A stretch of 64,000 nt of DNA from Rhodomicrobium lacus (GCF_003992725.1 NZ_RZNF01000007.1:310001-374000); one strand, 5' to 3'. Positions 42,099 to 51,846 are shown, counted from the stretch's first letter. The notes: generated from the letters alone by a model not told the origin. Translations and numbers: made by a program.

Positions 42099-42848
42099 AT
42101 GACGTTGACGGTGAGGTTTTCGGCTGTCGGAAAGCGGATGGGCGGCGGGCTTGTTGCCCTCGCGCTCTGTGTCCTTTCGCTCGCGCTTGGCACGGGTACC
42201 GCCGATGCGCAACTTCTCGTGTCGCGCTATACGGTTCATATGGAGGGCGTCCGCGTCGGCCACGCGATCGTGCGCGCGACCCTCGGCCCGACCAATTACA
42301 AGGTGACGGTATCGGCCGATGTCGGCCCGGTTTTGTCGAACACCAAGATCAATGGCGAGGCGACCGGGCTGCGTAACGGCTCGCATGTGACGCCGATGCG
42401 ATTTCAGTTCGTTTCGTCGGGCGGCGAAGCCAGTTCCGTGAATTTCGCCGGTCCCGACGGCACGCCCGCAAGCGTCAATCCAAGGCTGCGCGGCGTGTTC
42501 GATCCGCTGTCGGCGCTGGTCTTTGCCGCGCTTAACCCGTCTCCCCCTTCGGTCGAGCCATGCAAGAGCCTTATCCCGATCATCCTCGGGCGGGCGCGCT
42601 TCGACATTGTCATGAGTCCGAAGCCCGGCGGCGCTGATCCGCGCTCGGAAATCATCGATTGCGATGCCTATTCGACCGTCAGCACGCCGGATGCGAGCGG
42701 CGGCATCGGTGCGCAGAATGCGCGATGGCAGATCGGTTTCAGCAAGGTGTCGCGGCCCGCGCTCTGGCTCGTGGAATATCTCGTGGTCCCGACCTCGAAC
42801 GGTACGATGACCATCAGCCGCGAGGAAACGAACATCTCCGCCTCGTGA
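42099..42848 (+). CDS. DUF3108 exported protein
   Basis: 249 residues from ATG 42099; ATG 42138 with GGAAAG upstream is an alternative. A signal peptide (GGGLVALALCVLSLALGTGT, cut after ADA) precedes a beta-rich domain beginning LLVSRYTVHMEGVRVGHAIV, the characteristic start of DUF3108 proteins of alphaproteobacteria (secreted, single calycin-like barrel). The two cysteines near residues 168 and 189 may form a disulphide. It stands alone, convergent with manC. Function of the family is not established. Confidence 0.75.
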   Translation: MTLTVRFSAVGKRMGGGLVALALCVLSLALGTGTADAQLLVSRYTVHMEGVRVGHAIVRATLGPTNYKVTVSADVGPVLSNTKINGEATGLRNGSHVTPMRFQFVSSGGEASSVNFAGPDGTPASVNPRLRGVFDPLSALVFAALNPSPPSVEPCKSLIPIILGRARFDIVMSPKPGGADPRSEIIDCDAYSTVSTPDASGGIGAQNARWQIGFSKVSRPALWLVEYLVVPTSNGTMTISREETNISAS

Positions 42849-42900
42849 GATGGGCCGTCTTGTCCCTCCGCAGACGAGCGAAACGACTATCGCCGCTCGT

Positions 42901-44319
42901 TCAAACCCGCGCGTAAACGTCTTCCAGCCGCACGATGTCATCTTCGCCGAGATAGGGGCCGGACTGCACCTCGATCAGCGTGAGCGGAATGAGCCCCGGA
43001 TTTTCCAGCCGGTGCGTCGCGCCGAGCGGCACGTAGATCGACTGGTTTTCCGAAAGCAGCCTCGTCTCGTCATCGATGGTGACACGCGCCGTCCCCTTGA
43101 CCACGATCCAGTGTTCGGCGCGATGATGGTGCCGCTGGAGCGAGAGCGCAGCGCCCGGCTCGACGACGATCTGTTTCACCTGATAACGTTCGGAAAGGTG
43201 CAGCGTTTCGTAACTGCCCCATGGCCGATGCACCGTAGTATGTTGCTCCGCCTCGTTCCGGCGGGTGGCGGCAAGCTGCTGCACCACCTCCTTCACGGAG
43301 CCGCTCTCGGTGCGCTTGGCGACAAGCGTCGCATCCTTCGTGGACACGACGACGATATCTTCCACGCCCGAGACGGCTACAAGGCCGCTTTCCGCGCGCA
43401 CGTAGCAGCGGCTTGCGTTGCGCAAGAGAACGTCGCCCCGCGTCGCGTTATCGTGCTCGTCCTTCTCCGCCGCGTCGTACAGGGCATCCCAGGTCCCGAC
43501 ATCGCTCCACCCGGCGTCGAGCGGAACGAGGGCAGCCTTCTCCGTCTTCTCCATGACGGCGTAGTCAATGGAGTCGGCGGGGCAATCGCGGAAGCTGTCC
43601 GCGAGGCGAAGGAAGTCCATGGGATCGGCCGTGGCGTTCCGCACCGCGTTGAGGCTCGCCTCGACCATGGCGGGTTCGAAGCGCGCCAGCTCGTCGAGAT
43701 AGGCCCGCGCGCCGAACAGGAAAATGCCTGCGTTCCAGAAATAGAGGTTCTCCGCGCAGAACCGCTGAGCCGTTTCCCGATCCGGCTTTTCGACGAAACG
43801 GTCGACTTTCAGCACGCCTCCGGCTTCGCCTGCCGGGCTGGCGGTCTTCACATAGCCATATCCTGTTTCAGGCTTCGTCGGCTTGACGCCGAACGTGACG
43901 AGACGGCCATCCCGCGCAGCGGTTCGGCCATTTTCCACGGCATCAAGGAACGCACGAGAATTCTCGATGTGATGGTCAGACGGCATGACGAGAATGAGAG
44001 CGTCGGGGCCGGCCTTTTCGAGAGCGAGGAAGGCCGCGACGGCGGCGGCAGGCGCGGTTGAACGGCCTTCCGGCTCAAGCACGATGCCCTGGCAGGGAAG
44101 CTTCGCGTTGCGGAACGCGGCCACGACGCCGAAGCGGTTCTCTTCGTTGGTGATCACGAAAGGCGGCAGATACCCGCCGGAGCCTGACACGCGGCGCGCG
44201 GCGTCGACCAGCAGCGGCTCTGAGCTGACAAGAGCATGGAATTGCTTCGGATGTCTGGAGCGCGACAACGGCCAGAGCCTCGAACCCGTGCCGCCCGCGA
44301 GAATGACTGGAATGATCAC
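42901..44319 (-). CDS. manC: mannose-1-phosphate guanylyltransferase / mannose-6-phosphate isomerase
   Basis: 472 residues from GTG 44319 with AAGGGG six bases upstream. The nucleotidyltransferase signature GGTGSRLWPLSR at residues 9-20 and the FVEKPD motif (about 175) identify the GDP-mannose pyrophosphorylase domain. A left-handed helix is followed by a cupin-type isomerase domain (about 350-465; RPWGSYETL, LQRHHHRAEHWIVVKGTARV), so the protein is of the bifunctional XanB/AlgA type. It makes GDP-mannose for exopolysaccharide or lipopolysaccharide. No other polysaccharide genes are close by. Confidence 0.93.
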   Translation of the reverse strand: MIIPVILAGGTGSRLWPLSRSRHPKQFHALVSSEPLLVDAARRVSGSGGYLPPFVITNEENRFGVVAAFRNAKLPCQGIVLEPEGRSTAPAAAVAAFLALEKAGPDALILVMPSDHHIENSRAFLDAVENGRTAARDGRLVTFGVKPTKPETGYGYVKTASPAGEAGGVLKVDRFVEKPDRETAQRFCAENLYFWNAGIFLFGARAYLDELARFEPAMVEASLNAVRNATADPMDFLRLADSFRDCPADSIDYAVMEKTEKAALVPLDAGWSDVGTWDALYDAAEKDEHDNATRGDVLLRNASRCYVRAESGLVAVSGVEDIVVVSTKDATLVAKRTESGSVKEVVQQLAATRRNEAEQHTTVHRPWGSYETLHLSERYQVKQIVVEPGAALSLQRHHHRAEHWIVVKGTARVTIDDETRLLSENQSIYVPLGATHRLENPGLIPLTLIEVQSGPYLGEDDIVRLEDVYARV

Positions 44320-44414
44320 CCGAAGCCCCTTGCAAAAAATGTCACATCGACTTTTGCGATTTCGAGGCGAAGGTCATGTCCTAAATATGACGCAAACACA
44401 AGCGGTTGGAAAAA

Positions 44415-44434
44415 GGAAGGCAAGAATGCCTTCC
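44415..44434 (-). terminator. rho-independent terminator of the small secreted protein gene
   Basis: Read on the minus strand, GGAAGGC-N6-GCCTTCC forms a seven-pair stem directly followed by TTTTTCC. It lies 14 bases after the stop codon at 44448. Confidence 0.85.
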
Positions 44435-44447
44435 TCCCTGGGAAAAA

Positions 44448-44678
44448 TCAGCAGCCGTGCATGGCCATGCAACGACGAAAACGCGGGCCGAATCCCCAGC
44501 GGGCGCGACATTCGCGAAGCCAGGCGCGGCAGCGACCGTACTGGACAGTTTGCACCATGGTGTTTTCCAACGCGGCGGCGGGAATCTTCGGAGCTTCGGC
44601 AGCGCCCGCAGCGGAAGACAGGGCGGCGGCGGCGCCAAAAAGCGCGAAGCCGAAAGCGGCATAAGCAAGCGTCTTCAT
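44448..44678 (-). CDS. small exported cysteine-containing protein
   Basis: 76 residues with a clear signal peptide (AAFGFALFGAAAALSSAAGA, likely cut before AEAPK). The mature 48 residues are basic and end CRAWLRECRARWGFGPRFRR then CMAMHGC, with four cysteines that could form two disulphides. GGAAAAGACACATC upstream contains a weak ribosome-binding site and a good terminator follows, so the gene is very probably real. No family is recognised; a small periplasmic or secreted peptide is the best description. Confidence 0.65.
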   Translation of the reverse strand: MKTLAYAAFGFALFGAAAALSSAAGAAEAPKIPAAALENTMVQTVQYGRCRAWLRECRARWGFGPRFRRCMAMHGC

Positions 44679-44835
44679 GATGTGTCTTTTCCTCTAAATC
44701 CTCCCTCGGCGCGAAAACCGTGCCCTGCCTTCATGACAGGAAAAGGACAAACCTGCGCCTTCTGCTCGAAATGCGGAAAAATTGAATCTGGTTCGCATTA
44801 AAAGGCGGCTGCTGCAACACGCGGCAGTGCTCGGC

Positions 44836-47800
44836 TCATTCGCTCGGGACCAGCGGTTTGCCCGCCGCAAGCGCCGGGGCAGCGGCTGGCTGCCGGTGCG
44901 GTTCCGCGTCGCCGGGCTCGTCGCGCGGACCGGCAAGCCATCCGAAAAGCCGGAGGAACAGGCGGCTCGCGTCGTCCATCACCATGAAGAAGGCGGGGAC
45001 GAAAAGGAGCGATAACAGCGTCGAGACGAGAAGGCCGCCGATCACGGCAATCGCCATCGGCGAACGGAACTCGCCGCCCGCGCCGAACGCCAGGGCGCTC
45101 GGGAACATGCCGCCCGCCATCGCGATGGTCGTCATCACGATGGGCCGCGCACGCTTTCGCCCGGCGTCGATGATCGCAACGCCGCGAGGCACGCCGCGCC
45201 GTAGTTCCACGATGGCGAAATCGACGAGCATGATCGCGTTTTTCGTGACGATGCCCATCAGCATGAGGAAGCCGATAAAGACGGGTAGGCTGATCGGGCG
45301 ATCCGTGAGCAGCAGCGCAAAGATCGCGCCACCGATGCAGAGCGGCAGCGAAAGCAGGATCGCGACCGGCTGGAGGAAGCTGCCGAACAGGATCACAAGC
45401 ACGCTGAAAACCATCATCACGCCCGCACCCATGGCGTAGCCGAAGCTCGAAAACGTCTCGGTCATCACTTCGACGTCACCCGATTCGCGCAGGATCACGC
45501 CGGAAGGCAAAGCCTTTGCGGCGGGTAGCTGATATACGGCGGCGAGAGCCTGCCCCAGCGCGTCGGTGCCGACAAGGTCCGCGCCGATAGTGACGCGCCG
45601 CAGCCGGTCATACCGCTCGATGGACGACGGCCCCTTGCCGAGCTTCACTTCCGCCACCGTGATGAGGGGCACGGTGTCGCCATGCGCAGTCTTCACCTTC
45701 AGGTTCTGCAAAAGCTGAAGGTTTGTGCGCGCCTGTTCGTCGAGCTGCACGCGGATCGGCACCTGCCGGTTCGGCGCGTTGAACTTGGCGAGGTTCTGGT
45801 CCACGTCGCCGAGCGTGGCGATGCGGACGACTTCGGAAAGAGCCTCTGTCGAAACGCCGAGTTCTGCGGCGATCACGGGGCGGGGGATGATGAGGATTTC
45901 GGGGCGGTCGAGGGCCGCGCCGTTCACGGCGTTCGCGAGCCACGGCACGGCGTGCATCTCGCTCGTGAGCCTCGCGGCGGTGTCGCTCACCTTGTCGTTG
46001 TCGGTGCCGGTCACTTCGATGGTGAAACTGCGCTGCCCGTTTTCAGCCATCACCCATGAGCGCACGTCGGGGATTTCCTTCAACTCGGCGCTGATAAGCT
46101 GCTCAAGTTCGCGCTGGGTGATGGAGCGTTCGGAACGCGGTGTGTATTGGACCGTGATCGTCGCCTTGCGCACCTCCGCCGAGCCGCCGGTCGCGCCCAG
46201 GATGCGGCCGCCGTCGATGAACACGGACACCACTTCCGGTCTGCGCTTTATGATGGCTTCCGCCTTGCTCGTGATGATCTCCGTATCGCCCAGACGCGAG
46301 CCGGGCGGCAGTTCGATTGCGAAGATCGAGCGGCTTGAGTCTTCCGCCGGAAGAAAGCCGGAAGGCAGCAGCGACACGCTCGCGATCGAGGCGGCGAAGA
46401 CCACGAAGCCCAGCATCAGCGTGCGGTAGTAATGGCGGACCGTCCAGCCGATGACGCGAGTATAAGCGCGCATGACAAAACCGTCGCGCGGCTCCACATG
46501 AGCCTTCGGTCGAAGGAAGTAGGCCGCGATCATCGGTGTCAGGAGGCGCGCGACGAGCAGCGAGAACAGGACGGCTGCGGCGACGGTCAGCCCGAACTGG
46601 CTGAAATACTGTCCCGCGATGCCGCCCATGAAGCTTACCGGCGCGAACACGGCGACAATGGTGAGCGTGATCGCGATCACGGCGAGGCCGATCTCGTCGG
46701 CCGCTTCGAGCGCCGCGCGATAGGGCGATTTACCCATGCGGATGTGCCGCACGATGTTCTCGATCTCGACGATGGCGTCGTCGACCAGGATGCCCGTCAC
46801 GAGCGTGATCGCGAGCAGCGACACCATGTTGAGCGAGAACCCCAGCATCTCCATCGCCCAGAACGTGGGAAAGACCGAGAGCGGCAGCGCGATGGCGGCG
46901 ATGATGGTGGCGCGCAAGTCGCGCAGAAAAAGAAAGACGACGAGCACCGCGAGAGCCGCACCTTCGAGCAGCGTATGCATCGCGGATTCGTAATTGCCGA
47001 GCGTGAATTCGATTGTGGAATCGATCTTCTCGAACGTCACCTCCGGGTGCGCGGCGGCGAGCTTCTCGAGCGCCTCCGCTACGCGGGCCGCGACCACGAT
47101 GTCGCTTTCACCCTTTGCCCGCACGATGGTGAAGGCAACCACGTCCCGACCGTTCAGCGAAGCGAAGGTGCGGCGCTCCTCGGTGGCGTCGCTCACAGTG
47201 CCGAGCTGATCGAGGCGAACCTTGCGGCCGCCTGGCAGCGTGACCGAAGTGGCCGCGAGGCGCTCTACGGTGGTGGCGCTTGCCAGCGCCCGGATGGATT
47301 GCTCTGCTCCCCCGAGCCAGCCGCGCCCGCCCGCAAGATCGGTATTCGTCGCGTGAAGCTGCGCATTCACCTCGCCCGCCGAGATACCGAGTGCGATCAG
47401 CCTGTCAGGGTCGAGCGAAACGCGGATCTCCCGCTTTACGCCGCCTACGCGAGACACCTGCGCGACGCCGCGCACGCCTTGCAGCCTCCGCGCGGCCGTG
47501 TCGTCGATGAACCACGACAGCTCTTCGAGCGTCATCGACGGCGCCGACGCGGCATAGGTGACGATGGGCAGCCCCTCGATGTCGAGCCGCTGGGTGATCG
47601 GTTCGTTGATGGTGCGCGGCAAGTCCTGGCGCACCTTCGACACGGCGTCCTTCACGTCGTTGACGGCGCGGTCGGTATCGGTGCCGAGCTGGAATTCGAT
47701 GGTCGTGACGGAGGAACCGTCCGTAATCGATGACGTCACGTGCTTCACGCCCGTGACGCTCGCGACGGTGTCCTCGACGCGCTTCGTCACCTGCGACTCA

Positions 47801-47982
47801 AGTTCGACCGGCGCCGCACCCGATTGCGTTATGGTGACGGTGACGATCGGAATATCGATGTTGGGAAAGCGCGTAACGCCAAGGCTGAAAAATGAGATAA
47901 GCCCGAGCGTCATCAGAACGAGGAACAGGACGAGCGAGGGAATTGGCCTGCGGATCGCCCAAGCGGAAACGTTCGTGCTCAT
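44836..47982 (-). CDS. RND-family efflux transporter (HAE1-like)
   Basis: 1,048 residues, the normal length for hydrophobe/amphiphile exporters. TM1 starts at residue 12 (RPIPSLVLFLVLMTLGLISF), a large porter loop follows, and TM4 carries GILVDDAIVEIENI with the two adjacent aspartates of the proton relay. It forms a trimer that drives drug or lipid efflux with the adaptor encoded just upstream; overlap of the two genes is four bases (ATGA). No outer-membrane factor is encoded here. The C-terminus carries a 30-residue cytoplasmic tail rich in Pro/Ala. Confidence 0.94.
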   Translation of the reverse strand: MSTNVSAWAIRRPIPSLVLFLVLMTLGLISFFSLGVTRFPNIDIPIVTVTITQSGAAPVELESQVTKRVEDTVASVTGVKHVTSSITDGSSVTTIEFQLGTDTDRAVNDVKDAVSKVRQDLPRTINEPITQRLDIEGLPIVTYAASAPSMTLEELSWFIDDTAARRLQGVRGVAQVSRVGGVKREIRVSLDPDRLIALGISAGEVNAQLHATNTDLAGGRGWLGGAEQSIRALASATTVERLAATSVTLPGGRKVRLDQLGTVSDATEERRTFASLNGRDVVAFTIVRAKGESDIVVAARVAEALEKLAAAHPEVTFEKIDSTIEFTLGNYESAMHTLLEGAALAVLVVFLFLRDLRATIIAAIALPLSVFPTFWAMEMLGFSLNMVSLLAITLVTGILVDDAIVEIENIVRHIRMGKSPYRAALEAADEIGLAVIAITLTIVAVFAPVSFMGGIAGQYFSQFGLTVAAAVLFSLLVARLLTPMIAAYFLRPKAHVEPRDGFVMRAYTRVIGWTVRHYYRTLMLGFVVFAASIASVSLLPSGFLPAEDSSRSIFAIELPPGSRLGDTEIITSKAEAIIKRRPEVVSVFIDGGRILGATGGSAEVRKATITVQYTPRSERSITQRELEQLISAELKEIPDVRSWVMAENGQRSFTIEVTGTDNDKVSDTAARLTSEMHAVPWLANAVNGAALDRPEILIIPRPVIAAELGVSTEALSEVVRIATLGDVDQNLAKFNAPNRQVPIRVQLDEQARTNLQLLQNLKVKTAHGDTVPLITVAEVKLGKGPSSIERYDRLRRVTIGADLVGTDALGQALAAVYQLPAAKALPSGVILRESGDVEVMTETFSSFGYAMGAGVMMVFSVLVILFGSFLQPVAILLSLPLCIGGAIFALLLTDRPISLPVFIGFLMLMGIVTKNAIMLVDFAIVELRRGVPRGVAIIDAGRKRARPIVMTTIAMAGGMFPSALAFGAGGEFRSPMAIAVIGGLLVSTLLSLLFVPAFFMVMDDASRLFLRLFGWLAGPRDEPGDAEPHRQPAAAPALAAGKPLVPSE

Positions 47983-49208
47983 TTCGCGATCCCTGGCGAG
48001 GACGCGGTGGCGGCCGTTTGCGTTTCGACGAAGTGGGGAGCGATCGCGTCGCCATCGCGCAACAGCGAGGCCGCGCGCATGACGACCACCTCGCCTTCGG
48101 CAAGCCCTTCGCGGATTTCGATGCTGTCACCCGAAAGAAGGCCGGGCTTCACGGCGCGCTCGCGCACCTTGTCGTCGGCGACGACGAGCAACGTCGCGCT
48201 GTCGTTCTTGTAAAGGACCGCCGTCGCCGGGACGCCGACCGCGTCGCGCTTGCCCGCGCTGATGAGCGCCTGCGCAAAGGTGCCGATGCGCAGGTCCGCG
48301 GCGTTGCCCAGCGAGATTCGAACGCGGCCCAGGCGGGTGGTCGGGTTTACTTCCTGTGAGACAAGCCGCAACTGACCTTCACGCGCGCCCAGCCCCTCGA
48401 TCTCGACCCGCGCGCGCTGACCGGCCCTCAGCTTCGCCATATGAAACTCGGGCACTTCCGCGTCGAGTTCCACCTCGCCGTCCCTGATCACGCGGAAAAG
48501 CGGGTCGCCCGTCGCAGACGACACGGCGCCGACGCGCGCGGTGCGGCGGCTCACGATACCGGCGGCGGGCGAGCGAATGTCGGTTCGAGCCAGCTTCACG
48601 TCGAGTTCGCGGCGCTGCGCCTTGATCAGAAGCTGCTCGGCATCGGCGAGCTTGAGCCCCTCGCGCTGAGCCGCGAGCCGCGCGCGCGCGGTACGGAAGG
48701 CTGCGTCGCGTTCGTCGAAGGTGGCTTGACTGACGGTGCCAGACTCGCGCAGCGGCTTGACCCGGCTGAACGAGTCCTCGGCCTGCCTCAGCGTGGCCTC
48801 GCTTTCCACGATCTGGTTTTTTACCTGCTCGATGGCCGCTTGCGTTTTCGCGAGCGAAGCGGCGTTCTGCGCGATCTGCGCTTCGATTATGTCGCGTGAC
48901 AGGCGGGCGAGAACCTGCCCCTCGGCGACGGTGTCGCCTTCTTCCGCGAGAAGCTCCGTGAGTCGCAGCCCATCGATCTCCGGGCCGACCAGCACCTCTT
49001 CCCGAGCGACAAGAGAACCTGTCACAAGAAGGTTATCCACAAAAGATATCGAGCGCGCTTCGGCGACTGTCACGACCGGCGCTCTCGTCTTTCGAGGGCC
49101 GTCGTCCGCCAATGCCCCGCCCGCCGCGGCCAGCGCAGGAAGAATGACGACGAGCAACCTCGCGAGTAAGCTGCGTCCGAAATAGTCGAGCGCCATGGCG
49201 GAAGACAT
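47979..49208 (-). CDS. RND periplasmic adaptor (membrane-fusion protein)
   Basis: 409 residues from ATG 49208 preceded by GGAAAA; a TTG 12 bases upstream is possible. The N-terminal signal/anchor (LLARLLVVILPALAAAGGAL) is followed by the lipoyl half VLVGPEIDGLRLTELLAEEG, a helical hairpin (about 85-200) and the second half AGIVSRRTARVGAVSSA, then beta-barrel and membrane-proximal domains. It links the RND transporter to an outer-membrane channel. Absence of a lipobox cysteine means it is likely anchored by the uncleaved helix or soluble. Confidence 0.92.
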   Translation of the reverse strand: MSSAMALDYFGRSLLARLLVVILPALAAAGGALADDGPRKTRAPVVTVAEARSISFVDNLLVTGSLVAREEVLVGPEIDGLRLTELLAEEGDTVAEGQVLARLSRDIIEAQIAQNAASLAKTQAAIEQVKNQIVESEATLRQAEDSFSRVKPLRESGTVSQATFDERDAAFRTARARLAAQREGLKLADAEQLLIKAQRRELDVKLARTDIRSPAAGIVSRRTARVGAVSSATGDPLFRVIRDGEVELDAEVPEFHMAKLRAGQRARVEIEGLGAREGQLRLVSQEVNPTTRLGRVRISLGNAADLRIGTFAQALISAGKRDAVGVPATAVLYKNDSATLLVVADDKVRERAVKPGLLSGDSIEIREGLAEGEVVVMRAASLLRDGDAIAPHFVETQTAATASSPGIAK

Positions 49209-49358
49209 CTTTTTTTCCAATGATCGTTACACGGGCGGGATGCCCCAAGCGAGAGCCGCGCGTCGCGGGCATCGCCCTTCATTCGCGGTGAGCAAATGAA
49301 GCAGATTATTGATCGCACTCCATTTGCCGACAAAACAGAAGCCGGAACCGTTTATGCT

Positions 49359-49997
49359 TCAGTTCGAGGCGATGTTATGTCCTTGTCGTAGCGCCCACTG
49401 TTCATTTGGGGGCTCATCGAGGTCAAGGATTGCACCCGTGTCGCGGACGGTCGGGCGCGCGAGCAAGGCCGCAGGCGTAAGCCCCAGCACCGGATGGTGC
49501 CAGCGCGGCACCGCTTCCGCGAGGGGGCGAAGAACGAATGCCCGTTCATGCGCCCGAGGATGCGGCAGGATGAGCTTCGCGTCTTTTGCGGGGTGGCCCA
49601 TCAGCCAGTTGCGGACAAGGCCCTTATAGCTTACGATGTCAAGATCGAGAGGCCGTGGTGCCCATCGGTGATCGGCGTGATGATGCTTGATGGTGAGAAT
49701 TCGCCCCGCTTGCGCCTCAATCCGCTTCAAAACTCGTAACAGTGCATCCGCAGGCAACGATGAGTCGACGGACGCAACCGCGTTTAGAAAGTCGGGCTGA
49801 TTGATCTCGCCGTGCGCCTTCGTCCGATAGAGTTTCGACGTTCTCTCTATTTTTATGCCGCGTGAAGCAAGTTCCTGGACCGCACGCTGGAGAGTCTCCT
49901 GGGGCGATCCCCAAGGCCCGGACAGATTGGACCCGAGTGCGATTATGATGCTGCTTTGAAACAAAATGCCTTGATTTGCACTCATATATTGAGCCAT
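49359..49997 (-). CDS. folK: 2-amino-4-hydroxy-6-hydroxymethyldihydropteridine diphosphokinase
   Basis: 212 residues from ATG 49997. The family marks are ALGSNLSGPWGSP near the start, NAVASVDS, and HHADHRWAPRPLDLDIVSY, corresponding to the usual RWGPRxLDLDI signature. HPRAHERAFVLRPLAE is the conserved C-terminal helix. FolK transfers pyrophosphate from ATP to the pterin in folate synthesis. It stands alone, divergent from the NYN-domain gene. ATG 49985 is an alternative start. The 50 or so extra C-terminal residues compared with E. coli FolK are common in alphaproteobacteria. Confidence 0.93.
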   Translation of the reverse strand: MAQYMSANQGILFQSSIIIALGSNLSGPWGSPQETLQRAVQELASRGIKIERTSKLYRTKAHGEINQPDFLNAVASVDSSLPADALLRVLKRIEAQAGRILTIKHHHADHRWAPRPLDLDIVSYKGLVRNWLMGHPAKDAKLILPHPRAHERAFVLRPLAEAVPRWHHPVLGLTPAALLARPTVRDTGAILDLDEPPNEQWALRQGHNIASN

Positions 49998-50082
49998 CAA
50001 TGTTTCTTTCGCCTGATTGGGGAATGATAGCCCTTAGAAACTACTTAGAATGCAACAAGACGTTCGCAGCCAAGGTAACCGG

Positions 50083-50715
50083 ATGAATTTCTACTCGACC
50101 GAGCGAATTGCTCTCTTCATAGACGGGGCGAACCTTTATGCCACGGCTAAAGCTTTGGGCTTCGATATAGATTATAAACGACTTTTAAATCTTTTCCGCA
50201 ACAAGGGCGTTTTGCTGCGAGCGCTTTATTATACCGCTCTGGCAGAAGAACAAGAATATTCATCCATTCGGCCTTTGATCGATTGGCTCGATTATAACGG
50301 CTATTCGATGGTCACGAAGCCCACGAAGGAATTTACCGATGCCTCCGGGCGCCGGAAGATCAAGGGCAACATGGACATCGAACTCGCCGTCGACGCCATG
50401 GAGTTGGCGGAGCATCTCGACCACATCATCCTTTTCTCGGGCGACGGCGATTTCCGCACGCTTGTGGAAGCGCTCCAGCACAAGGGCAAGCGCGTGAGCG
50501 TCGTCTCGACATTGACGACCCAGCCGCCCATGGTCGCGGACGAGCTTCGCCGGCAGGCGGATCAGTTCATCGACCTCGCGGACCTTCAGAAGGACATCTG
50601 CCGGACCCAGCGCGGCGAAAACGGCCGCGAATATCAGGCGCATATCCACGAGCAACGGCATCATGAGCGCCTCGCCGCCGCCGCGCTGCGCGATACTCAG
50701 GTGGATGCGGATTAG
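50083..50715 (+). CDS. NYN-domain (LabA/DUF88) protein
   Basis: 210 residues from ATG 50083 with AAGG eight bases upstream. IALFIDGANLYATAKALG holds the first acidic residue of the NYN (PIN-like) nuclease site, GNMDIELAVDAMELAE the second, and HIILFSGDGDFRTLVEAL the third. The C-terminal 45 residues are polar. Proteins of this group are probably RNases; the physiological target is unknown. It is divergent from folK, an arrangement I associate with alphaproteobacterial chromosomes. Confidence 0.88.
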   Translation: MNFYSTERIALFIDGANLYATAKALGFDIDYKRLLNLFRNKGVLLRALYYTALAEEQEYSSIRPLIDWLDYNGYSMVTKPTKEFTDASGRRKIKGNMDIELAVDAMELAEHLDHIILFSGDGDFRTLVEALQHKGKRVSVVSTLTTQPPMVADELRRQADQFIDLADLQKDICRTQRGENGREYQAHIHEQRHHERLAAAALRDTQVDAD

Positions 50716-50780
50716 CGATAGGCACAGGGGCTGACTTATGTCGCCGTGCCCCTGAGCCGCCGCTGGCGCCGCGCTACATT

Positions 50781-51461
50781 ATGGCGAGCGAACCGGAGCC
50801 CGATTGCCTCTTCTGCCCGAGGCTCGCAGATTTTCGCCGCGTCAACAAGGCCGGTCACCCCGATTGGTTCAACGCGCCGGTTCCGTCCTTTGGCTCCCCC
50901 GATGCTTCACTCCTGATCGTCGGTCTCGCGCCCGGTCTTCGAGGCGCAAACCGCACGGGTCGTCCTTTCACCGGCGACTATGCCGGAGTGTTGCTTTATG
51001 AGACGCTGCTGGACTTCGGCTTCGCGTCGGGCACCTACGATGAGCGGGCCGACGATGGACTTTCGTTGCGCGCCTGTCGCATCACGAACACCGTGCGATG
51101 CGTGCCGCCGGAGAACAAGCCTACGCCGGCGGAAGCGGCGGCCTGCCGGGGCTTCCTTGCAGCGACAATTCGGGAAATGCCAAACCTGCGTGCGATCCTT
51201 GCGCTCGGCCGAATCGCCTTCGACGGGACGTTGCGCGCGCTGGACATCAAACCCTCGCAGTACAAATTCGCTCATGGTTCCGCGCTCGATCTTCACGACG
51301 GACGTAAACTTTTCGGTAGTTACCATTGTTCACGGTATAATACGAACACCGGCCGTTTAACGGCGGAAATGTTCAGGGATATCTTCGGAAAAATCGCGGC
51401 CTATCTTGAGAGCGCCGCAAAAGAACAGAGCCAAGGCAATGCTGGAAGTTACCACCGATAA
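50781..51461 (+). CDS. uracil-DNA glycosylase family 5 (UdgB-like)
   Basis: 226 residues. The [4Fe-4S] ligands are the pair CLFC at 9-12 and two later cysteines in ACRITNTVRCVPPENK. Motif A is GLAPGLRGANRTGRPF, with the family-5 GLAPG-x-x-GAN pattern lacking the catalytic Asp of other uracil-DNA glycosylases. Motif B is HCSRYNTNTGRLT. It removes uracil and related bases from DNA. The gene is probably co-transcribed with the DUF3775 gene, which starts inside its last codons. Confidence 0.9.
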   Translation: MASEPEPDCLFCPRLADFRRVNKAGHPDWFNAPVPSFGSPDASLLIVGLAPGLRGANRTGRPFTGDYAGVLLYETLLDFGFASGTYDERADDGLSLRACRITNTVRCVPPENKPTPAEAAACRGFLAATIREMPNLRAILALGRIAFDGTLRALDIKPSQYKFAHGSALDLHDGRKLFGSYHCSRYNTNTGRLTAEMFRDIFGKIAAYLESAAKEQSQGNAGSYHR

Positions 51462-51846
51462 GGTTGCGCATGTCATCCTTCGCGCTCGTGAACTCGACGT
51501 GAAGACCGCCGCATGGGACGACGACGCGGACAGCGACGACGCGACGAGCGATTCGATCCTCGAAGACCTTCCTGACGACGCAACGCGGCAGGAACTCCGC
51601 GAATTTCTTGACAGCCTGAACGAGGACGAACAGGCAAGCCTGATTGCCCTGGCCTGGATCGGTCGCGGCACATATGCGCCGGGCGAACTCGACGACGCCA
51701 TCGCGACGGCCAAGGCCGAGCACGGAAACAATCCGGTCGACTATCTTTTCGGGCTGCCGCTTTTGCCGGATTATCTCGAAGACGCGCTCGACCAACTCGG
51801 CTATTCGGTTGAAGAGGCTGAAGAAGATATCGTCCGCCGGACCTGA
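51439..51846 (+). CDS. DUF3775 protein
   Basis: 135 residues from ATG 51439, overlapping the glycosylase gene by 23 bases, with AAGG as ribosome-binding site. An N-terminal helix (DKVAHVILRARELDVK) is followed by an acidic linker and a helical domain LREFLDSLNEDEQASLIALA then WIGRGTYAPGELDDAI, the DUF3775 signature. The protein is very acidic. Function unknown; coupling to a DNA-repair gene may be accidental. Confidence 0.85.
   Translation: MLEVTTDKVAHVILRARELDVKTAAWDDDADSDDATSDSILEDLPDDATRQELREFLDSLNEDEQASLIALAWIGRGTYAPGELDDAIATAKAEHGNNPVDYLFGLPLLPDYLEDALDQLGYSVEEAEEDIVRRT

Noticed and set aside
46432-47733. 433-residue plus-strand frame opposite the RND transporter
   Set aside because: It is an Arg/His/Asp-rich antisense frame without domain character inside a fully assigned gene.
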